From assembly GCA_934630375.1 (NCBI GenBank), contig CAKTVQ010000001.1, positions 124,001 to 188,000 of the forward strand: a stretch of 64,000 nt of DNA, read 5' to 3'. Of the stretch, positions 16,217 through 24,064 are shown piece after piece. Source of the stretch: an uncultured Collinsella sp. (lineage in GTDB: Bacteria; Actinomycetota; Coriobacteriia; Coriobacteriales; Coriobacteriaceae). Under the pieces are notes generated by a model. The model was not told the DNA's origin. It did not search any database and saw nothing but the letters and a program-made list of their open reading frames with translations. The position numbers were made by a program, and so were the translations under genes. Each line of letters begins with the position of its first letter. The stretch's first letter is position 1.

Positions 16217-19099
16217 CTAAATAAACACGTCGACGAGGATGGGCATGAGGTTGAGCAGGCCAAACACCAGCGCCACGCCCCATCCGAGCCTAAAGCAGCT
16301 GCGCCAGGTGCTGCGTGCGAAGGTGTTGTCGATCAGGACCTCGACAAAATACGTCGCAGCCATCACGACCAGGGCGACCACCCAGCTCACCGGGTTGTCC
16401 CAGACAAAGAACATGCCCACCCACATCAAAAACAGCACGGTCTCGCACCAGTGCATAAGGGTCATCTTGGCCAGCGTGCCGCCGCTCATCTCGGTGGCGA
16501 CACCCTGGACAATCTCCTGATGCGCGTGATGCGAGTACGAAAGATCGAACGGCGACTTGCGCAGCTTGATGGTAAGCACCGCGAGCAGCGCAAGGAAAAT
16601 GGGCGCGCTGTACACGATGATGGGGGCCGACTGCCCCGTCACGGCGATGGAATCGAAGCTATCGGTGGCAAGGTACAGGCCCACGCTCATCAGCAGAACG
16701 GCGGGCTCGTAACTCATGACCTGCAGCAGCTCGCGGTCGGCGCCGACCTGGGCAAACGGGCTTTGCGTCGAGGCGGACGCCAGCACCACAAAGATCGCGG
16801 CGAGCGTCACCATAAAAGCGCACAGCAGCGTGTTGGAACCCGACACAAAGATACCGCCGCCCACCACGGTAAAGATGAGCGCACACGCCATGTAGGTATC
16901 ATCCATGGTGTTTACGCTGGCAGGGGCCTTGCGCAGCAGCTTGGCAACGTCGTAGAAAGGCTGGAGCAGGCGCGGGCCCACGCGGCCCTGCATGCGGGCG
17001 GACAGCTTGCGGTCGATGCCGTCGATCAGGCCGCCCACAAGCGGCGCCAGCAAGGCAAACACCACGGTACCTATAAAGATGCCCACGACTCCCGAGCCTT
17101 CAAAATACTTGCCGCGCAACACCGAGGGCGCACTCATGGCAAGCCGCTCGGGCCCAATCCACGCGCAACACAGCAGCGCAAACAAGATAATGCTGCAGCA
17201 CACGACGCTGCCCGCGGGGCCGATACGCTTCTCGCCAAGGGCGTCCTCCGAGTACCAATTGCGCTTTTCGGCCTTTACCTCGCGACCCATCGAACCGCGG
17301 AAATGGCGATATTTGTCGGTTCCCACGCCCGAAAGATATACGTTTACGTGCGGTTTGTCGCTCACACGGAATGAAGTCAGCAGCACCACGGCGATAAAAG
17401 CCACGATAACCACCATCAGATACATGGCATCCTTGCCGATAACGTACGGCACGCGGCCAAACACCATGGCCAAGTAAGGCGACACCAGGCCGCTCGAGAT
17501 AACCGGGAACGCCACACAGCACAGAATCAGCAGCGCGGCGATGGTGTTGAGGGCCATCCATTCGGTCTTATGGACATTGACCTCAACGTTTTGAGCCGTG
17601 GGGTCGACGCCCGAAAGCTTGGCAAGCCACTTGCCCCAGAAGAAGAACGTCGCGGCCGAGCCAAAGGCCAGCACCATGATCATGAGCACGTTGCCGGTCT
17701 GCGCGAACGCCACCAGGGCGCCCCACTTGGACACGAGCATGCCAAACGGCGCCACAAACATGCCCATGATGCCCAGCATCATCAGGCGCGTCAGGTGCGG
17801 CATGCGGCTGAACATACCGTCCATGTCCTCGATATTGCGGCTGCCGATATGATGCTCGGCGGTGCCCACGCACAGGAACAGCAGCGATTTGGCCACCGTG
17901 TGGAACAGGATCAGGAAGATGGCGGCCCACACGGCCTCGGGCGCGCCGACACCCAGGCAGGCACTGATGAGGCCCAAGTTGGAAATGGTGGAGTACGCGA
18001 GCACACGTTTGGCGTTGCTCTGCGAGATAGCCATGAGGGCAGCGAGCAAAAACGTGATGGCACCCACACTCGTGACCATAAAGCCGGTCACGGGATAGAT
18101 GGCATAGAGCGGGCTCAGCTTGACCATTAGGAACACGCCGGCTTTGACCATGGTTGACGAGTGCAGCAGGGCACTCGTGGGCGTGGGGGCAACCATGGCA
18201 CCCAGCAGCCAGGTGTGGAACGGCATCTGCGCGGCCTTAGTGAGTGCGGCGAGCGACAGCAGGATGACCGGCATCACCAGCAGCGCGGACTGCGCGGTTC
18301 CGGCGCCGGAAAGCTCGATCATGCCCGAGATGGTCAGCGGCATGCCGTTAACGTGCAGGTACATGAGTCCGGCCAAAAACGCGATGCCGCCCAGCATGTT
18401 GAGGATGATCTGGGTGAAGGCGTTCTTGATGGCCTCGGGCGTGCGCGTGTAGCCAATCATAAGGAACGAGCACACGGTGGTGATTTCCCAGCCGCAGAAC
18501 AGCCACTCAAGGTTGTCGCTCGTCACGATGACGAACATGGCCGAGAGGAACAGGAACATGAGCGCCAGGAACTGCGGACGTCGGTCGGGCGCGATCTGCC
18601 CGCGCAGCGCAGCCTCGTGCTCATCGTGCGCTTGGAAGTCCTTCATGTAGCCCAAGGCATACACGCAGATAAGGCTGCCGACAATGCCGACGGCAAGCAC
18701 CATGATCACACTCATGTAATCCAGGTAGAGCGGCGTGGCGGTGACAACCTCGGCCGCGGGCAGCGTCATGGCTGCAAAGGCGACCGAGCCCACCAGCTGC
18801 ACCACGCCGAGCACACCGGTAAGCGCGTTCCTATATTTGAACGCGTTGTACAGGATGACGGCGCACAGGATGACATCGATGACGGAGCTGATGATCGAGA
18901 GCACATGCGAGGTGCCCGGTGCCACCTCAAAGCTCTGCGGACCCGTGCCAAAAAACATGACGGCGACTACAGCTGTCACCGCCATAATAATGCCGGAACC
19001 TATGAGCCCCACCGCATCGCGGGCGCGGTCACCGCGCGCGAGCAGCATGCCTAGCGCCGGTACCAGCGGAAACAGGGTAAGGAAATACAGTAGCGTCAT
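16217..19099 (-). CDS. echA: Fused EchA-EchB: antiporter-like plus NuoH-like membrane subunit
   Basis: A single 960-residue membrane protein. Residues 1 to about 620 are a NuoL/HyfB/EchA-type proton-antiporter module with about 14-16 membrane segments. After a short hydrophilic linker (about 590-625, containing GSMGREVKAEKRNWYSED) and one further helix, residues about 660-960 form a NuoH/HycD/EchB module with typical loops (RMQGRVGPR, SPFDLSYSHHAHQEIV). The frame is continuous with no stop or second start that would split it. Gene order A+B-C-D-E-F equals the ech operon of known energy-converting hydrogenases, in which A and B are usually separate. It couples H2/ferredoxin chemistry to ion transport. 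GGGGGAG lies 7 nt before the ATG. Confidence 0.9.
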   Translation of the reverse strand: MTLLYFLTLFPLVPALGMLLARGDRARDAVGLIGSGIIMAVTAVVAVMFFGTGPQSFEVAPGTSHVLSIISSVIDVILCAVILYNAFKYRNALTGVLGVVQLVGSVAFAAMTLPAAEVVTATPLYLDYMSVIMVLAVGIVGSLICVYALGYMKDFQAHDEHEAALRGQIAPDRRPQFLALMFLFLSAMFVIVTSDNLEWLFCGWEITTVCSFLMIGYTRTPEAIKNAFTQIILNMLGGIAFLAGLMYLHVNGMPLTISGMIELSGAGTAQSALLVMPVILLSLAALTKAAQMPFHTWLLGAMVAPTPTSALLHSSTMVKAGVFLMVKLSPLYAIYPVTGFMVTSVGAITFLLAALMAISQSNAKRVLAYSTISNLGLISACLGVGAPEAVWAAIFLILFHTVAKSLLFLCVGTAEHHIGSRNIEDMDGMFSRMPHLTRLMMLGIMGMFVAPFGMLVSKWGALVAFAQTGNVLMIMVLAFGSAATFFFWGKWLAKLSGVDPTAQNVEVNVHKTEWMALNTIAALLILCCVAFPVISSGLVSPYLAMVFGRVPYVIGKDAMYLMVVIVAFIAVVLLTSFRVSDKPHVNVYLSGVGTDKYRHFRGSMGREVKAEKRNWYSEDALGEKRIGPAGSVVCCSIILFALLCCAWIGPERLAMSAPSVLRGKYFEGSGVVGIFIGTVVFALLAPLVGGLIDGIDRKLSARMQGRVGPRLLQPFYDVAKLLRKAPASVNTMDDTYMACALIFTVVGGGIFVSGSNTLLCAFMVTLAAIFVVLASASTQSPFAQVGADRELLQVMSYEPAVLLMSVGLYLATDSFDSIAVTGQSAPIIVYSAPIFLALLAVLTIKLRKSPFDLSYSHHAHQEIVQGVATEMSGGTLAKMTLMHWCETVLFLMWVGMFFVWDNPVSWVVALVVMAATYFVEVLIDNTFARSTWRSCFRLGWGVALVFGLLNLMPILVDVFI

Positions 19100-19223
19100 A
19101 CCATCACTCCCCCATGCAAAAACGCTGCAATTGTTTAACGTTATAGCTCAATTGAGGAGTGGCGGCGGCAGGTTTTCGGTCAACTGGGGAGTTTTAGGCG
19201 TACGGGGTAAGGGCGCGGCAAGA

Positions 19224-19246
19224 AAAATGCGCCCCTGTGGGCGCAC
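19224..19246 (-). terminator. Rho-independent terminator of the HTH gene
   Basis: On the minus strand GTGCGCCC-ACA-GGGGCGCA is followed by TTTTTC, 12 bp after the stop of the HTH protein gene. It separates that gene from the ech operon promoter region. Confidence 0.8.
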
Positions 19247-19257
19247 CATCCCGTTTG

Positions 19258-19653
19258 CTATTCCGCCTTTTTAACGCGCGGCTTGCGACCGCGCGGCTTA
19301 TCGACCAGTGCGGCCTCACCGCTCTCGCGGTACTGACGGCACCAAGCCTTGACCGAAGACTCGCTGGGAATCTTGTGCTTGATCATGGCCTCGCGAACCG
19401 TCAAGCCGTTTTCCAGACGGTCCTTAACCACAGCGAGCTTTACGTCGTACGAGTAGGTGTGATGATGCGAACCGGCATTGAGAACGGCGTCGGCACCGCC
19501 CACGGCATACGCGCGGGCCCACTGACGAGCCGTGGCCTGGGGAATGCCAAGCTCCGCGGCGAGGGCGCGATGACCGACCCCCTCTTGGAGGATCTCGACG
19601 GCGCGCTGCCTAACCTCGGGCGCATGCGTGCGAGTCCTAGTTGCTTCCGACAT
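19258..19653 (-). CDS. Double helix-turn-helix protein, IS3 OrfA-like
   Basis: Basic protein of 131 residues with two helix-turn-helix units. The first is around residues 15-50 (VRQRAVEILQEGVGHRALA), the second around 70-115 (VKLAVVKDRLENGLTVREAM). It ends in a Lys/Arg-rich tail. The arrangement resembles the OrfA subunit of IS3/IS150-type transposases, but no OrfB or terminal repeats are found beside it, so it may be a domesticated regulator or an orphan. A GTG 9 bp upstream could also serve as start; I chose the ATG at 19653, with AAGAAG 8 nt before it. Confidence 0.6.
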   Translation of the reverse strand: MSEATRTRTHAPEVRQRAVEILQEGVGHRALAAELGIPQATARQWARAYAVGGADAVLNAGSHHHTYSYDVKLAVVKDRLENGLTVREAMIKHKIPSESSVKAWCRQYRESGEAALVDKPRGRKPRVKKAE

Positions 19654-19855
19654 ACCTGCCACTTCTTAGCCTTAACCGTTAATCTGCTTTCTTACGTGCA
19701 AGTTAGATAGTAGCATTTTACTGTTTGCTCAAAGCAGTTAATTAAAATAGACGCGGCGTTATCTGGGCATTTGGCACCAAATTACGACATTTCTTTATCG
19801 ATTATTTACGCTGGTAGCTGACTCGCAGCTAATCGTCATTCGCTTGTCAACAAAA

Positions 19856-19885
19856 TTGACATCTCTTTATGTCCTTTGGTATAGA
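19856..19885 (+). promoter_or_regulatory. Orphan sigma-70-like promoter
   Basis: A consensus -35 TTGACA (19856-19861), 18-bp spacer and -10 TATAGA (19880-19885) point rightward. No protein gene follows on this strand, so the product would be a small RNA or an antisense transcript into the 3' end of the reductase gene. Confidence 0.45.
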
Positions 19886-19991
19886 GGATATAGTTATTAA
19901 CCCCTCCCCCAATAATTTTGAGTGATCTGCAAGGCAGTAGACGTCCTCACTCCTCATGATTACCTCGCATTGCCATCCACCGGAGCAAAAC

Positions 19992-20027
19992 AAAAAGGGC
20001 GGGACCTGCTGCGCTTGCAGGCCCCGC
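19992..20027 (-). terminator. Terminator of the flavin oxidoreductase gene
   Basis: On the minus strand an 11-bp stem with one G-T pair (GCGGGGCCTGC / GCAGGTCCCGC) is followed by CCTTTTTG, about 75 bp after the stop codon. Confidence 0.75.
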
Positions 20028-20102
20028 ACCGGTTGACACCCGACGGGACACAGCCGGGCGAGACGGATCCGTGCTACCGCCCCGCCTGGCCGCGATGTTC
20101 AA

Positions 20103-22133
20103 CTACAGCTCGTTGGCCGCGTGATATGCCGTGCGAATGGCGCTCGCGATGTCGGCGGTGTGCTCGCCCGAGCAGTCTCCCACGTAGGTCACGGGCACCG
20201 TCACGCCATCCAGGTCAAACGCGTTGGCCTTGGAGCCCACGGCCATCACCACGTAATCGCAGGCGATCTTCACCGGCTCCTCGGCGCCGTCCTCGGTGGT
20301 GCGAATGGCCTCCACGCCCTCGTCGGTAATGGCGGTCAGGCGGGTCTTCACGTGCTGCTCAACGTTATGCTCTGCAAAGTCGCTCATGATCAGCGGCAGA
20401 ATGGTCTCGGACTCGCCCGCGGCAATCTTGTCGAGCATCTCCACGATCGCCACCTCGCAGCCGTGCTGCAGCAGGTACTCGGCAGTCTCGGTGCCCACCA
20501 GGCCGCCGCCAATAACGGCGACGCGGCCCGTAAGCTCCACCTTGCCGGCCAGCACGTCCCAGCTCGAGACGACCTTCTCCGAGTCGGCACCCGGAACGGG
20601 GATGACCACGTCGTGTGCGCCCACAGCCACAATCGCGGCGTCGGCGGCGTTGAGGTCCGCGGGGCTAGCGACGTGGTTGAGCTCAACCTTCACGCCCAGG
20701 CCAGGCAGAATCTTCTCGTAGTACTCGACCGAGCGCATGATCTCGTCCTTGCGCGGGGGCGCGGCCGCCAGCACAATCTGGCCGCCCAGATGGTCGCTCG
20801 CCTCGTAGACGGTCACGTCGTAGCCGCGCTTGGCTGCCACGCGCGCGGCCTCCAGGCCGGCGATGCCGCCGCCCACCACGGCGATCTTCTTGTCGCCCTC
20901 GCCCGGCTTGATGGCGATGGTCGCCTCGTCGCCGTTCTCGGCATTGAGCACGCACGAGATGTACTTGCGGTTTTGAATCGCATCGACGCAGCCCTTGTTG
21001 CAGTTGAGGCACTCGCGAATGGGCTCACCCGTGGCGGCCTTCAGCGCAATGTCGGGGTCGCACATGAGCGAGCGGCCGTACGCGATGATATCGGCCGCGC
21101 CGTCTTCCAGAATCTTCTCGCCGGCCTCGACCGAAACCACGCGGCCGACGGTTGCCACCGGCACGGAGACCAGGGCCTTGACGCGCTCGGCCACGGGCAG
21201 CGTCCAGTTGTAGGGCATGGCGCCCATGGGCGGAATGGTGTCGCCCATGTTGCCGGTATGGTTGGCCTGCGCGACCTGGATCATGTCGATGCCCGCGCCC
21301 TCGAGCAGCTTGGCGAACTCGCAGGCCTCGTCGGGCAGCAGGCCGCCCTTGCCGCGCGGCGTGCCGTCGGGGTTCTCCATGATCACGGGGAGCTTGTACT
21401 CCACCATCAGCCCCGGCGCGGCCTCCTTAATGGCAGCGACGACCTCCAGCGCATAGCGAACGCGGTTCTCGAACGAGCCGCCGTACTCGTCGGTGCGCTT
21501 GTTGAGGATGGCCGAGCACAGCGAACCCACCAGGCGGTCGCCGTGGACCTCGATGGCGTCAATGCCGGCCTGCTGCGCGCGGGCGGCCGAGGCGGCGATG
21601 GCCTCCTTGATCTGGGTGAGCTGCTCTACGCTCGCCTCGTTCACAAAGTGCTGCATGTCGTGATGCAGCTTGGCGTAGGCCTGCTTGCGGATCTCGTTGG
21701 ACTCGGCCATCTTGGCGGCGAAGGTCTCCTCGTCGCCGGCGGCCTTGGCCTCCTGCGCGGCCTTGGCGGCGGCCATGGAACCCATGACCATGCGGCCGAC
21801 GCCGGGCACGTCGTACTCGGGGTGGAACAGCTGCAGCGCAACCTTGGCACCGTGCTTGTGAACGGCGTCGGCCAGCGCCTTAAACGTGGGGATCTGAGCG
21901 TCGGTTGCCAGCTTGGGCGTGGGGCTTGCGGTCATGACGGGAGCGACGTCGCCGATGACGATGTAGCTCACGCCGCCACGAGCCAGGCGCTCGTAAAAAG
22001 CCAGGCTGCGCTCGCCAATGGAGCCGTCACGCTCCTCATAGCCGGTGGTCAGCGGCGGGAACATAATGCGGTTCTTGAGCTCAAGGGGGCCAACCGTAAT
22101 GGGCTGGAGCAGCTTGGATGCAGGTGCGGTCAT
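20103..22133 (-). CDS. Old Yellow Enzyme-type NADH:flavin oxidoreductase (FadH-like)
   Basis: Soluble flavo-iron-sulfur enzyme of 676 residues. Residues 1 to ~370 form the FMN-binding TIM barrel of the 2,4-dienoyl-CoA reductase/OYE family. A [4Fe-4S] site follows (CLNCNKGC...C, about residues 340-360), then FAD- and NAD(P)H-binding halves with GGGIAGLEAA and GGGLVGTETA Rossmann motifs. It reduces C=C bonds of enoates, but the true substrate cannot be told; gut relatives act on bile acids, phenolics or enoyl thioesters. The frame opens at 22139, but AGAGAGGA is ideally spaced (6 nt) only for the ATG at 22133. Confidence 0.88.
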   Translation of the reverse strand: MTAPASKLLQPITVGPLELKNRIMFPPLTTGYEERDGSIGERSLAFYERLARGGVSYIVIGDVAPVMTASPTPKLATDAQIPTFKALADAVHKHGAKVALQLFHPEYDVPGVGRMVMGSMAAAKAAQEAKAAGDEETFAAKMAESNEIRKQAYAKLHHDMQHFVNEASVEQLTQIKEAIAASAARAQQAGIDAIEVHGDRLVGSLCSAILNKRTDEYGGSFENRVRYALEVVAAIKEAAPGLMVEYKLPVIMENPDGTPRGKGGLLPDEACEFAKLLEGAGIDMIQVAQANHTGNMGDTIPPMGAMPYNWTLPVAERVKALVSVPVATVGRVVSVEAGEKILEDGAADIIAYGRSLMCDPDIALKAATGEPIRECLNCNKGCVDAIQNRKYISCVLNAENGDEATIAIKPGEGDKKIAVVGGGIAGLEAARVAAKRGYDVTVYEASDHLGGQIVLAAAPPRKDEIMRSVEYYEKILPGLGVKVELNHVASPADLNAADAAIVAVGAHDVVIPVPGADSEKVVSSWDVLAGKVELTGRVAVIGGGLVGTETAEYLLQHGCEVAIVEMLDKIAAGESETILPLIMSDFAEHNVEQHVKTRLTAITDEGVEAIRTTEDGAEEPVKIACDYVVMAVGSKANAFDLDGVTVPVTYVGDCSGEHTADIASAIRTAYHAANEL

Positions 22134-22275
22134 GGACATTCCTCTCTTGTAGGCGCGGCGGCGATGTTGCCGCGTAGTTATCTAGAGGATATGGCATGGG
22201 GGTACAGCGGCACAACGAAAATCGGCGAATATCAGGTAGCGGTAGGTGGATGGGGCGGGGCGGCCCGTCGGTTTG

Positions 22276-22411
22276 TCTCGATCTGTAACAGTTACTCAGT
22301 AAAAACCGTCCCTCGTGTTACAGATTTAGACAAACGAAGACCGTCCTGCCGAAACATCTCAATCTGTAACACCTGGCCGCCCAAATCGAGCCCAGATGTT
22401 ACAGATCGAGA
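22276..22411. repeat. Family F array, locus F1 (two 55-nt palindromic units)
   Basis: Units at 22276-22330 and 22357-22411 each consist of a 15-nt motif (TCTCRATCTGTAACA), 25 variable nt and the inverted motif (TGTTACAGATYKAGA). A 26-nt spacer separates them, so the motif recurs in alternating orientation about every 40 nt. Matching arrays lie at 55248-55463 and 62264-62559. It lies upstream of the reductase gene, 75 bp before the left end of the mobile element. The stretch 22134-22789 otherwise holds only attL and a palindrome. Confidence 0.85.
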
Positions 22412-22466
22412 TTTTGTTTGAGAGACCAAGAATTGGACCGAAGACACAGTCCCGGAATAACAAATA

Positions 22467-22491
22467 AGCTCGCCGGCTAGGCCGACGAGCT
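22467..22491 (-). terminator. Former chromosomal terminator of the tRNA-fMet gene
   Basis: Read on the minus strand, AGCTCGTCGGC-CTA-GCCGGCGAGCT is followed by TATTTG. Its first arm overlaps the att core. Before integration this hairpin would have followed the tRNA gene that now sits at 36770-36846. Confidence 0.6.
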
Positions 22492-22550
22492 GCAAGTTCT
22501 TGGTCGCGGGGGCAGGATTTGAACCTACGACCTCCGGGTTATGAGCCCGG
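22487..22550 (-). repeat. attL: direct repeat with partial tRNA-fMet
   Basis: A 64-bp copy identical to 36756-36819. Positions 22501-22550 correspond to the tRNA from the anticodon stem (GGGCTCAT region) to the CCA end. Beyond 22550 the sequence diverges from the tRNA, so the copy cannot encode a functional tRNA. Confidence 0.9.
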
Positions 22551-22709
22551 AGTAATTCCTATTAACTATAGTAAATCAATAATAATTACAGTAAAGAAAA
22601 TAGCAGGTATTCAGCTTATTCTATTCATGGTTGTTTATGATTTACAAAAAGTTTCACCCGCAATTCACCCGCAATTTTGCACTTGTGGGTGAATTTTTTT
22701 CACGATTCG

Positions 22710-22765
22710 GGATACGATACTTCCTGCCCGTGCCTTTAAAGGCACGGGCAGGAAGTATCGTATCC
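22710..22765. repeat. Perfect 56-bp palindrome upstream of the integrase
   Basis: Arms of 28 bp with no loop (22710-22737 and 22738-22765, arm starting GGATACGATACTTCCTGCCC, centre TTTAAA). It ends 24 bp before the integrase ATG and would include most of any leader transcript. It could be an operator, a recombinase-binding site or an RNA hairpin that limits integrase translation. Confidence 0.85.
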
Positions 22766-22789
22766 AACCCATCAGCGGGAGACGCGCCC

Positions 22790-24046
22790 ATGGCTATCGA
22801 AAAGGGCCGAAAGCCCAACACTTGGCTCATCACCTTCAACCTTCCGGAAAAGGACGCCAATGGGAGGTACAAACGCGCGCCCAAGCGAACGGTGCATGGA
22901 CTCAAATCGGATGCCAAAAAGGAACTTGCCCGCTACCGGCTCGAATACGAAGACGGACAGGTTGCTGGATCAAAAGATACCGTTGCAAGCTATTCGAGCA
23001 GGTTCCATGCCCAGCACAAATTGAACTCGCCCCTCGCCTATGACCGGGAAGCACTTGAGATCAAAAAGATCGAAAGGCTTTTCCGCGGCATGGCGCTCAC
23101 GTCCCTAACTCCCTCGCGAATCCGTAATGCATATTCGGCCGAGCGCGCGAGGCGAGCGGTGTGGACGGAAGACTGCGGAGACGAAAGGCCACTTTCAGAA
23201 AACGGCCTCTACAAGGTCCATGTCAAACTAAGACAGGTACTTAAACAGGCATATCGAGATGGGGAAATTCCCAACAACCCCGCAGATATGGTCGATTTCC
23301 CAAAGCCGCCTCAAGAAAACAAGAGGAACAGCCTCACCCTCTCTGAAGCCCGAAGATTCAGGAAAGCCGTGCTCCGTAAAATTGAAACAGAGGGAGATGC
23401 CAAATACGTCGGAGTCCTCATCATCCTTGGAACGGGTTGCAGACGCGGTGAGATGCTAGGGCTTAGCTGGGGCGACGTCGATTTCTCCAACAATACAATC
23501 ACGTTTTATAACCAATATGCAAAGGACAAGGTGCTCCGCAATCCCAAAATGGGCTCAGCAGGCCGGCGTGTTTGCATGGATGACACCTTGGCACGAATAC
23601 TCGCCATCTGGAAGAACAGCCAACGTCTTGACCTAGAGCACATCAATGACCTCCGTCAGAAGCACTCCATAGAGCCTCTCACCCAGGACGAGCGTATGCC
23701 AGTCATCAACGGAAAATACGGGCAACGGATTGACCCAGACGGTTTCGACAAGTTCTTCCGGAACTTCTGCGTCGATAACGGCTGGGGCGAATACACGATA
23801 GACATCGTCACCAAGACTTATGGCGGAAGAACGTTCACGCGGGGAAAAGGCTATCAGGGACTAACTGTCCACGAGCTCCGGCACACCGTCGCTAGCCTTC
23901 TCGTTGCCGAGGGCCTGGACGTCAAGACCGTTCAGGCCCAGCTTGGCCACAAGTCCGCCTCGACCACGCTCAACATCTACGCCCATGCATTCGAGGAACG
24001 TTCCCGTGCGGCCGGGGACACCATTGGCCGCCTGCTGAACGGGTAG
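22790..24046 (+). CDS. int: Tyrosine integrase of the element
   Basis: Site-specific recombinase of 418 residues. It has an N-terminal arm-binding-like domain, a core-binding SAM-like domain (about 65-165), and a catalytic domain with Arg in GTGCRRGEMLGL, HELRH, a later His/Lys region (QAQLGHKSASTTLNIYAH) and the nucleophile Tyr in NIYAH. It should integrate and excise the element at the tRNA-fMet 3' end. The frame opens at 22631, but that part crosses the palindrome; the ATG at 22790 has GGGAG 8 nt upstream and starts the conserved MAIEKGRKPNTW. It lies at the end of the element opposite the tRNA. Confidence 0.92.
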   Translation: MAIEKGRKPNTWLITFNLPEKDANGRYKRAPKRTVHGLKSDAKKELARYRLEYEDGQVAGSKDTVASYSSRFHAQHKLNSPLAYDREALEIKKIERLFRGMALTSLTPSRIRNAYSAERARRAVWTEDCGDERPLSENGLYKVHVKLRQVLKQAYRDGEIPNNPADMVDFPKPPQENKRNSLTLSEARRFRKAVLRKIETEGDAKYVGVLIILGTGCRRGEMLGLSWGDVDFSNNTITFYNQYAKDKVLRNPKMGSAGRRVCMDDTLARILAIWKNSQRLDLEHINDLRQKHSIEPLTQDERMPVINGKYGQRIDPDGFDKFFRNFCVDNGWGEYTIDIVTKTYGGRTFTRGKGYQGLTVHELRHTVASLLVAEGLDVKTVQAQLGHKSASTTLNIYAHAFEERSRAAGDTIGRLLNG

Positions 24047-24064
24047 GTCCGCGCCCTTGGTCGG

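Larger units (their letters stand above)
19654..20102. other. Gene-free, AT-rich intergenic stretch
   Basis: About 450 bp between the HTH gene and the 3' end of the reductase gene. It is clearly richer in A/T than its surroundings. It holds an orphan plus-strand promoter (19856-19885) and the terminator of the reductase gene. No convincing ORF is seen on either strand. Confidence 0.6.

Noticed and set aside
19258..19653. Complete IS3-type insertion sequence
   Set aside because: Only an OrfA-like protein is present; there is no OrfB reading frame, no terminal inverted repeats and no target duplication.
22501..22550. Second functional tRNA-Met gene
   Set aside because: Only the 3' 50 nt are present and the 5' half is replaced by element sequence; it is the att remnant.
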